Below are positions 5,771 to 10,397 of a DNA stretch of 10,397 nucleotides, one piece after another (the first letter of the stretch is position 1; each line of letters starts with the position of its first letter). The stretch lies in the NCBI GenBank assembly GCA_036508875.1, contig DATCGP010000017.1:1-10397 (forward strand), given 5' to 3'. A program made the translations under genes and the position numbers. The DNA comes from PALSA-660 sp036508875. Lineage in GTDB: Bacteria; Actinomycetota; Coriobacteriia; Anaerosomatales; PALSA-660. Under the pieces are notes generated by a model, which made no database searches, was not told where the DNA came from, and saw only the letters and a list, made by a program, of their open reading frames with translations.

Positions 5771-6993
5771 GCTTCGGCTTCGATCTCCGGAGTCGCGTCC
5801 GCCCGTGCGGCCTTCACCTTCGCAGCGAACGCGGTGCCCCACGCCCGCACTGCTTCCAGATCGGCGGCGGTCGGACGGAACTTCTCCGTGTAGGGTTCCT
5901 GGACGACCCCGATGCCGATCGCGGCGAGCCGGTCGTCGACCTCCTTGGTCGCGCCCGAGGACCAGCCGTAGCTCCCGAAGGACGCGGCGACCCGTCCGGC
6001 GGGCTTGAGGCCCCCGAGGTACTGCAGGAAGCCGGCGACCCGGTAGAGCATGCCGTGGTGCAGGGTCGGCGTGCCCACGAGCAGTCCACGCGCGTCCAGC
6101 ACCTCACGCATGATGTGCGCGGGCCCGGTGATCGCCAGGTCGAAGACCTCCACGTCGACGCCCTCGGCCACAAGCGCGTCCGCGATCGTCCTGGCGAGTT
6201 CGTCGGTCGAGCCCCACATCGTCGAGAAGACGATGACCGCCTTGTCGAGAAGCACCCCGCTCCCCCACGTGGTGTAGGCATCCATCGCAGCGGCGACGAG
6301 GTCGCCTCTCCAGATGACGCCATGGCTCGGAGCGATGATCGCGGGCGCCCACCCGGCGGCGCCGACCTTCTCCAGCGCCTTATGGATCTGCGACCCGAGC
6401 GGCAGCAGGATGTTGGCGTAGTACACGCGCAGCTCCTCGAGCGCCAGCCCTTCCTGCACCTCGTCCGCGAAGCGCTCGGCGGTGGCGAGGTGCTGCCCAT
6501 ACGCGTCGTTGCACATCAGGACGGCGTCCTCAGGGCAGTACGTGAACATCGAGTCCGGCCAGTGCACCATCGGCGCCGGGACGAACTGCAGGGTCACTCC
6601 GCCCAGATCGATGACGTCCGTCGCCCCGACCTGGTCCACCACGAGGCCGTCGTGGTACTCGGCCACGCCGCGGACTCCGGAGGACGAAGCGACCACGCGA
6701 GCGTTCGGGCACGCCGCCATCACGTCGGGCAGCCCCGAGTTGTGGTCGGGCTCGACATGGTTCACGACGATGAGGCCGATCTCGGCAGGGTCGACGACCT
6801 CGGAGATCCGAGACAGCAGTTCCGGAACGAACGGCGTCTTCACCGTGTCGATGAGGGCCGTGGTCTCCGTGCCCCGGACCAGGTATGCGTTGTAGGTGGA
6901 TCCGCGCGGAGTCTCGAACCCGTGGAAGTCGCGCAGGTCCCAATCGACCGCGCCGACCCAGGTGACGTGCGGAGAGACGGGAACCGGCTGCAT
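5767..6993 (-). CDS. Class A flavodiiron protein (A-type flavoprotein, NO/O2 reductase)
   Basis: 408 residues, the standard class A length. The metallo-beta-lactamase-fold half (about 1-248) has the complete diiron ligand set: H79-x-E81-x-D83-H84 (ligands H79, E81, D83), H144, D163 and H224. The flavodoxin half (about 250-400) shows the FMN phosphate loop S257-T-M-W-G-S-T263, G307-T-P-T and G340-S-Y-G-W. These enzymes reduce NO to N2O and/or O2 to water in the cytoplasm of anaerobes and microaerobes, taking electrons from rubredoxin, or from F420H2 in some archaea and possibly actinobacteria. There is no fused rubredoxin or flavin-reductase domain, and no rubredoxin gene nearby. The ATG at 6993 has a strong ribosome binding site, GAGGAG, 6 nt upstream. 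Its stop overlaps the cbiO stop, so the two convergent mRNAs cannot have a separate terminator between them. Confidence 0.94.
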   Translation of the reverse strand: MQPVPVSPHVTWVGAVDWDLRDFHGFETPRGSTYNAYLVRGTETTALIDTVKTPFVPELLSRISEVVDPAEIGLIVVNHVEPDHNSGLPDVMAACPNARVVASSSGVRGVAEYHDGLVVDQVGATDVIDLGGVTLQFVPAPMVHWPDSMFTYCPEDAVLMCNDAYGQHLATAERFADEVQEGLALEELRVYYANILLPLGSQIHKALEKVGAAGWAPAIIAPSHGVIWRGDLVAAAMDAYTTWGSGVLLDKAVIVFSTMWGSTDELARTIADALVAEGVDVEVFDLAITGPAHIMREVLDARGLLVGTPTLHHGMLYRVAGFLQYLGGLKPAGRVAASFGSYGWSSGATKEVDDRLAAIGIGVVQEPYTEKFRPTAADLEAVRAWGTAFAAKVKAARADATPEIEAEA

Positions 6994-7034
6994 GATGCGC
7001 TCCTCGGAGTGTGGTCGCGTTCACCTACTCTGCG

Positions 7035-7040
7035 AGGATA
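7035..7040 (-). promoter_or_regulatory. Candidate -10 element (TATCCT) for the flavodiiron gene
   Basis: TATCCT read on the minus strand from 7040 to 7035 lies 41 nt before the ATG at 6993. A transcript starting near 7028 would have a leader of about 35 nt containing the GAGGAG ribosome binding site. No good -35 was found at 16-18 nt. Read-through from the prenyl synthase gene is the alternative. Confidence 0.3.
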
Positions 7041-7081
7041 CCCACAAAGGCCGCGGAACCAGCGGCGAGCGGGCGGTTCGC

Positions 7082-7100
7082 GCGGGGAGCCGCGCCCCGC
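7082..7100 (-). terminator. Possible GC-rich terminator hairpin after the prenyl synthase gene
   Basis: GCGGGG (7082-7087) and CCCCGC (7095-7100) pair around a 7-nt loop, 17 nt beyond the prenyl synthase stop. There is no U-tract on the minus-strand side, so it could only be a U-less intrinsic terminator or an RNA-stabilizing stem. Confidence 0.3.
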
Positions 7101-7117
7101 AGGACCGCCGCTCCCGT

Positions 7118-8128
7118 CTAGGAGCTGCGCTCCACGAAGAAGTCCGCCATCGACCCGAGAAGCTCGCGCGCCGGACTCGGCGGGATCGCTTCGATGAGGC
7201 CATCCTTCGCGGCGACGACCAGGTCGCCGGCGTAGGTCCGGGCGAACCCTATCGACCCGGCCTCCTCCATGATCTCGACCGCTTCGGCGAGCATCGCCGG
7301 GTCGTCGCTGTGCGCCGAGAGGATCTCGAGCAACCGCTCGCGGCGCGGCGCGTTGAGAAGCGCATGGATCGCCACGAGCGTCCGCTTGCCCTCGGTGACG
7401 TCGCTGCGGAAGTCCTTCTTGGTGGATTCCGCGGTGCCGCAGAGGTTCAGCACGTCGTCCTGGATCTGGAACGCGAGCCCGGCAGCCATGCCGAACGCTC
7501 GAAGGGTCTCGACCTGCGCGGTCGAACCCCCGCCGATGATCGCCCCCACAGCGAGCGGGACGCCGCCGGAGTAGAAGGCGGTCTTGTGGTTCGCCATCGT
7601 CAGGTAGTCGTCGATCGTGAGGTCGAACCGGCCGTCGCGCGCCCATCCGATGTCGAGCGCCTGGCCCTCGATCGTGCGCGCCGTCATGTCGACCAGCTCG
7701 GCGAGCACGCGGATCTTCGTCGGGTAGTCGAGACCGGGATCGTGTACGACGGTGCCGCACACCAGAGCGAGCGCGAGGTCCCCGGCGTTGATCGCCAGGC
7801 CGATCCCTTCGGCGATGTGCATGCAGGGCTCGTCGCGGCGAGTCAGCGAGGAATCCTCGATGTCGTCGTGGACGAGCGCCGCCGTGTGGAAGTGCTCGAT
7901 CGCCGCGGCAGCCGGCCATGCCTTCTTCGAATCGCCGCCGACCGCCTCGCAGGCGAGCAGGCAGATGAGCGGGCGGTGCCGCTTCCCCGAGTTCTCCGAG
8001 AAGTTGCGCAGCGGCCCGTAGAGGTAGCGCGCCATATCCGGATGCGTGCCGTCGCCGAAGAACGTCGACAGGTAGTTGTCGAACGCGCGCGCGCCGTCGA
8101 TGAGGTAGTTCTCGAAGTCCGCCACCAC
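7118..8128 (-). CDS. Trans-isoprenyl (polyprenyl) diphosphate synthase
   Basis: About 336 residues, normal for the family. Numbered from the first GTG (8128), it shows G48-K-x-x-R-P (substrate binding), the first Asp-rich motif D88-D-I-E-D92, K182-T183, and the second Asp-rich motif F-Q-I-Q-D224-D225-V-L-N228, with the final Asp replaced by Asn as in many GGPP synthases. It condenses IPP with an allylic diphosphate, Mg-dependent, in the cytosol, feeding quinone, carotenoid or cell-wall lipid carriers. The residues 4 and 5 before the first Asp motif are small (Ala), which argues for a product longer than C15. Two tandem GTG codons (8128 and 8125) follow GAGGGAG, and either may be the start. 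The frame stays open to 8236, but that extra N terminus is Pro/Arg-rich and lacks a ribosome binding site. Same strand as the flavodiiron gene, 124 nt apart. Confidence 0.9.
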   Translation of the reverse strand: MVADFENYLIDGARAFDNYLSTFFGDGTHPDMARYLYGPLRNFSENSGKRHRPLICLLACEAVGGDSKKAWPAAAAIEHFHTAALVHDDIEDSSLTRRDEPCMHIAEGIGLAINAGDLALALVCGTVVHDPGLDYPTKIRVLAELVDMTARTIEGQALDIGWARDGRFDLTIDDYLTMANHKTAFYSGGVPLAVGAIIGGGSTAQVETLRAFGMAAGLAFQIQDDVLNLCGTAESTKKDFRSDVTEGKRTLVAIHALLNAPRRERLLEILSAHSDDPAMLAEAVEIMEEAGSIGFARTYAGDLVVAAKDGLIEAIPPSPARELLGSMADFFVERSS

Positions 8129-8150
8129 TTGCTCCCTCGTGCGCGTGCCG

Positions 8151-8183
8151 CGTGTGGGCCCGCGTCCGGGCGCGGGCCGCACG
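8151..8183 (-). repeat. Long stem-loop in the prenyl synthase leader
   Basis: GGCCCGCG (8157-8164) pairs perfectly with CGCGGGCC (8171-8178) around the 6-nt loop TCCGGG. The stem extends outward, past one bulged G, by CGTGT/GCACG (8151-8155 with 8179-8183), to about 13 bp. It lies directly between the candidate -10 (8185-8190) and the start codon, so it would form the 5' end of the mRNA. It may protect the mRNA or regulate it. Confidence 0.5.
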
Positions 8184-8184
8184 T

Positions 8185-8190
8185 AGGATA
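8185..8190 (-). promoter_or_regulatory. Candidate -10 element (TATCCT) for the prenyl synthase gene
   Basis: Minus-strand TATCCT, in the context GCGGTATCCTACG, lies 57 nt before the first GTG start (8128). The same hexamer occurs ahead of two other minus-strand genes in this window. No clear -35 is visible. Confidence 0.35.
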
Positions 8191-8218
8191 CCGCAGCCAG
8201 CCGCTCGGGCACTTGCGG

Positions 8219-8242
8219 GCGCGGGTGTGCAGGCACCCGCGC
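8219..8242 (-). terminator. Possible terminator hairpin after fetB
   Basis: GCGCGGGTG (8219-8227) and CACCCGCGC (8234-8242) form a perfect 9-bp stem with a 6-nt loop, 10 nt beyond the fetB stop. It is stable and well placed for termination of the fetAB transcript, but no U-tract follows. Confidence 0.5.
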
Positions 8243-8252
8243 AGGCGACGCG

Positions 8253-9059
8253 TCAGTCCCGCAGACCCTTCTCGAGGAAGACGCCGTCCGCAGTGAACCG
8301 CCGCTTGTAGCTCATCAGCACGGCGATCACGGCACCGATGACCTCGGCAGCGGCCACCATAAGCATGACCACGATCTGGTACTTCGTCGCCTCGAGCGGG
8401 TCGGCGCCGGCGAGTATCTGGCCTGTCATCATGCCCGGGATGAAGACGATCCCCGCGGCGGCCATCGAGTTGATCGCGGGTATCAGGCCTGCGCGCAGCG
8501 CGGTCCGGATCGAGGGGTGTGCCGCCTCCCAGGGCGTGGCGCCGAGAGCGGACATCGCGAGCACCTCGTCGGCGCGCGCGTCGAGGTCCGAGAAGACGCG
8601 CTCCAGCGACAGTGCGATGCCGGTCATCGAGTTGCCGAGGACCATGCCTGCGATCGGGATGACGTATCGGGGTGAATACCAAGGGTCAGCCCCGATGACG
8701 AGGCCGGTGACCGCGAACGTCACCGTGATGCCGGTGACCGCCATCGACGTGACTGCGGCCCAGAACAGGCCGGACGGGGCATCGGGGGCGCGCTTCAGGA
8801 TGATGCGGGCGGCTGCCACGGTCATCAGCGCGAGGATCCCGACAACGACCCACCACTGGTTCACGCTGAACGCCCAGCCGAGAACGAGCCCGAGAAGCAG
8901 GAGTTGGACGTACGTGCGCACGGCGCCGATCGCGAGGTCCTTCGTCACGCCGAGCTGCATCCAGAGCGCGAGGGCTCCGGTGACGAAGATGAACCCGGAG
9001 GCCAGCAGCAGCTGCGGCCAGCCGATCAGGACCACGCCACCCGCCAACTGCGTCGTCAC
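8253..9059 (-). CDS. fetB: ABC transporter permease, FetB/UPF0014 family
   Basis: 268 residues with about seven hydrophobic segments. Family-specific stretches are R48-T-Y-V-Q-L-L-L-L-G, Y132-V-I-P-I-A-G-M-V-L-G-N-S-M, G173-A-T-P-W-E-A and F206-I-P-G-M-M-T-G-Q-I-L-A-G-A-D-P (C-terminal core), which identify the UPF0014/YbbM family. In E. coli the FetA-FetB pair exports iron and helps resist oxidative stress; the substrate in this organism is not shown by sequence. The GTG start (9059-9057) overlaps the fetA stop as GTGA, and GGAGG (9071 to 9067) stands 7 nt upstream. That ribosome binding site is inside a perfect 7-bp hairpin (9064-9080), so translation probably depends on ribosomes finishing fetA. 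A hairpin follows the stop. Confidence 0.9.
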   Translation of the reverse strand: MTTQLAGGVVLIGWPQLLLASGFIFVTGALALWMQLGVTKDLAIGAVRTYVQLLLLGLVLGWAFSVNQWWVVVGILALMTVAAARIILKRAPDAPSGLFWAAVTSMAVTGITVTFAVTGLVIGADPWYSPRYVIPIAGMVLGNSMTGIALSLERVFSDLDARADEVLAMSALGATPWEAAHPSIRTALRAGLIPAINSMAAAGIVFIPGMMTGQILAGADPLEATKYQIVVMLMVAAAEVIGAVIAVLMSYKRRFTADGVFLEKGLRD

Positions 9060-9736
9060 GACGCCACCTCCGTGAGGTGGCCGTGCTCGAGGCGCAGGCG
9101 GCGGTCCGCAAGGCCGTCGGCCACATGGTGGCGGACCCGGACGACCGCGCCGCCGGCGTCTGCGAACTCGCGCGTCGCCCTTCCGACCTCGGCCGACGAC
9201 TCCGCATCGAGGGCGGCGTCCGGCTCGTCGAGGAGCAGGACCCGTGGAGCGGTCAGGAGCGTGCGCACGAACGTGATGCGTGCCGCCTGACCTTCCGAGA
9301 GCCGGGTGACGTCACGGTCGAGCGCCACGTCGGCGAGTCTGACCCGATCGAGTGCGGCACGCAGCGCGCTCTCGTCGGGAGCCGGGGCGCCGGTGCGGAC
9401 CTTGAGCCGCCACGGCAGAGCCAGGTTGGAGGCCACCGAACCTGGCTGGAGCGCGCTGCGCTGCGGCAGATAGGCGACGCGCATGCGCCAAAGCCGCGGG
9501 TCGATCGTGTCCGCGCTCCGGCCACCGAGCGCGAGTGTGCCTTCCACTCCGGGGAGCAGCTGCGCCAGCGCCAGCAGCAGGGTGGACTTGCCGGAGCCGG
9601 ACGGGCCGACGACATCGGTGAGCGTGCCGGCCTCGAGCGTGATGTCGACGCCGTCCAGCACGCGGATGAGCCCGACGTCGACGCGGCGGCTGATGGTCAG
9701 CGCGCGCGCGTCGAGGATGGAGGGCGTTTCAGGCAT
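9056..9736 (-). CDS. fetA: ABC transporter ATP-binding protein, FetA type
   Basis: 226 residues. Walker A is G44-P-S-G-S-G-K50-S-T, the Q-loop is Q92 in Y89-L-P-Q-R, and Walker B is V166-L-L-L-D170-E171-P. The stretch N104-L-A-L-P-W-R after the Q-loop resembles E. coli FetA (NLIFPW). The signature is L146-S-E148-G-Q, with Glu in place of the first Gly, and the switch region is R202-H203-H204 instead of the usual T-H-D; H203 aligns with the catalytic His. These are substitutions rather than a break, so activity is still expected. The partner permease fetB overlaps its stop. The ATG at 9736 has no ribosome binding site, but TAGCAT stands 6 nt before it, so a leaderless transcript is likely. Family role in E. 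coli is iron export; the ion here is inferred only. Confidence 0.87.
   Translation of the reverse strand: MPETPSILDARALTISRRVDVGLIRVLDGVDITLEAGTLTDVVGPSGSGKSTLLLALAQLLPGVEGTLALGGRSADTIDPRLWRMRVAYLPQRSALQPGSVASNLALPWRLKVRTGAPAPDESALRAALDRVRLADVALDRDVTRLSEGQAARITFVRTLLTAPRVLLLDEPDAALDAESSAEVGRATREFADAGGAVVRVRHHVADGLADRRLRLEHGHLTEVAS
9064..9080 (-). promoter_or_regulatory. Hairpin covering the fetB ribosome binding site
   Basis: On the minus strand CCACCTC, loop ACG, GAGGTGG forms a perfect 7-bp stem at the very end of fetA. Four bases of the GGAGG of fetB lie in the 3' arm and the fifth in the loop. Closed, the stem would hide the site; ribosomes translating the end of fetA would open it. This is a classic layout for translational coupling. 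Confidence 0.6.
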
Positions 9737-9742
9737 GCAGCC

Positions 9743-9748
9743 ATGCTA
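9743..9748 (-). promoter_or_regulatory. Candidate -10 (TAGCAT) for leaderless fetA transcription
   Basis: Minus-strand TAGCAT (9748 to 9743) is followed by six bases and then the fetA ATG, the spacing expected if transcription starts at the A of the start codon. No Shine-Dalgarno sequence is present. Leaderless mRNAs are common in actinobacteria. The -35 is not recognisable. Confidence 0.4.
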
Positions 9749-9752
9749 CGCC

Positions 9753-9780
9753 GAAGCGCGCCGCCGTGGCGACGCGCTTC
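9753..9780. repeat. Strong inverted repeat between the surface-protein gene and fetA
   Basis: GAAGCGCG (9753-9760) and CGCGCTTC (9773-9780) are perfect 8-bp arms. Inside, CGCC (9762-9765) and GGCG (9768-9771) could extend the stem after one mismatch. It sits just upstream of the candidate fetA -10, so it could be a terminator for the surface-protein gene or an operator for fetAB. No U-tract follows on either strand. Confidence 0.5.
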
Positions 9781-9792
9781 AGGTTGGCCGTG

Positions 9793-9813
9793 AACGGATG
9801 GCCGCAGGCCGTT
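9793..9813 (-). repeat. Weak inverted repeat downstream of the surface-protein gene
   Basis: AACGG (9793-9797) and CCGTT (9809-9813), with an alternative inner GGCC/GGCC pairing (9800-9803 with 9807-9810). It lies 42 nt beyond the stop at 9855. A U-less terminator is possible, but the stem is short and could be chance. Confidence 0.25.
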
Positions 9814-9854
9814 TCGCCCGCCCCTCGTACCGTCACGGAGGCGGTTGGGCCGGT

Positions 9855-10397
9855 CTACCGGATGACGATCTTCCTGCTGATCGAGCCGCATGGCAGGAAT
9901 GTGGTGCCGCCGGCGTAGCGCACGCGAACGAAGTACGTGCCGTGTGCGCGGGTCCGTGTGGAAAGGGTGTAGGACCAATGGTGACTGCTGAACGTGTCCA
10001 CGTAGGAAGCGAGCCTCGTCCAAGAATGTGCGCCGCTCTTGATCCACTCCACGATCACGTGGGTGCCGTTCTTCATGTTCGGCGAGATCGTGCCTGAGAA
10101 CGCGATCGACCGCCCGCCGGTGGACGTCGTTCGGTTGGACGTGATCGTGAGCGCTGTGACGCGCATGAAGGTCGCCCGGATCGTGTGATCGGCCCGCACG
10201 TCCGTGAACTTGTAGGCGCTGATCTTGCCCACCGATACGCCGTCCACGACCACGTTCGAGATGACCGAGCCCGGGGCCGGGGTGATCGTGTAGATCGCGG
10301 AATCGGCCCCGTACGTGATCGGAGCCGAGACGCCGAGCGGCGAGATCGACCCGTTCATGCCGTGGCTCGACGTGACGGTGAAGATGTCGCCTTCGAA
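9855..10397 (-). CDS. Secreted or surface protein, C-terminal part with bacterial-repeat and Ig-like domains (partial)
   Basis: The frame is open to the right edge and gives the last 180 residues of a larger protein; the first ATG inside (10358) is in the middle of a domain and is not the start. Residues about 6-78 (FTVTSSHGMNGSISP at the start and YKFTDVRADHTIRATF at the end) match the bacterial repeat / InlB-B-repeat-like fold common in secreted proteins: a TVT...G.I.P strand followed by V.VDG.SVG and a final F..V..DHTI.ATF. Residues about 81-180 look like an Ig-like beta-sandwich (ALTITSNRTTSTGG, GTISP, RVRYAGGTTF). There is no LPXTG motif or terminal membrane segment; the protein ends in SRKIVIR. 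It is therefore probably secreted or attached non-covalently. The catalytic or binding part, if any, lies upstream, outside the window. Confidence 0.8.
   Translation of the reverse strand, partial: FEGDIFTVTSSHGMNGSISPLGVSAPITYGADSAIYTITPAPGSVISNVVVDGVSVGKISAYKFTDVRADHTIRATFMRVTALTITSNRTTSTGGRSIAFSGTISPNMKNGTHVIVEWIKSGAHSWTRLASYVDTFSSHHWSYTLSTRTRAHGTYFVRVRYAGGTTFLPCGSISRKIVIR

Noticed and set aside
4918..7197. Very long plus-strand open frame across cbiO and antisense to the flavodiiron gene
   Set aside because: Its translation is Arg/Gly/Asp-rich, with no recognisable domain, and it shadows two well-supported genes.
8129..8236. Longer prenyl synthase starting at the GTG at 8236
   Set aside because: The added region is Pro/Arg-rich, unlike the family, lacks a ribosome binding site and spans the 8151-8183 hairpin; the GTG pair after GAGGGAG fits better.
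1..10397. CRISPR arrays, tRNA/rRNA genes, transposases, phage genes
   Set aside because: No regularly spaced repeats, cloverleaf-like segments or relevant protein motifs were seen on either strand.

Overview
The window is high-GC DNA with densely packed genes, frequent GTG starts, 4-nt stop/start overlaps (ATGA, GTGA) and no U-tract terminators. This fits an actinobacterium. A diiron flavodiiron protein (NO/O2 detoxification in anaerobes) next to a secreted protein with bacterial-repeat and Ig-like domains points, as an inference only, to an anaerobic lineage such as Coriobacteriia or relatives.

Layout: (1) 1-182, minus: the first 60 codons of a lipoprotein that runs off the left edge. (2) 183-460: a divergent intergenic region holding candidate promoters for both flanking genes. 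(3) 461-1708, plus: a stand-alone AAA ATPase with a C-terminal DUF4143/PD-(D/E)XK-like domain. (4) 1755-2648, minus: a LysR-type regulator of the CysL/YeiE-like subgroup. (5) 2770-5770, plus: a four-gene operon made of a Zur-like Fur-family repressor and a group I ECF metal transporter, cbiM-cbiQ-cbiO, without cbiN. (6) 5767-6993, minus: a class A flavodiiron protein whose stop codon overlaps the cbiO stop in a CTAG. (7) 7118-8128, minus: a trans-type polyprenyl diphosphate synthase. (8) 8253-9736, minus: a two-gene ABC system of the FetA-FetB (YbbL-YbbM, UPF0014) type. (9) 9855-10397, minus: the C-terminal 180 residues of a secreted or surface protein that enters from the right edge.

How they work together: the centre of the window is metal homeostasis. 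A perfect 10-bp inverted repeat containing TGAGAA-N3-TTCTCA, the form of a Fur-family box, lies between a candidate -10 (TATGAT) and the GTG start of the Fur-family gene. The repressor therefore probably controls itself and the downstream importer in response to the imported metal. The regulator looks Zur-like, while the CbiM family is best known for Co and Ni, so the substrate (Zn, Co or Ni) is the main open question. FetAB, an iron-export family in E. coli, lies 2.5 kb away on the other strand. The remaining genes (flavodiiron protein, prenyl synthase, LysR, ATPase) look like ordinary neighbours rather than parts of one system.

No tRNA, rRNA, CRISPR array, transposase or phage gene was seen. 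I did not find a convincing new multi-gene system. The most worthwhile leads are the Zur-like/CbiMQO pairing with its operator, the mirrored divergent promoters, the modified CbiM (Ser-His N terminus, enlarged loop, no CbiN), and the hairpin covering the fetB ribosome binding site.
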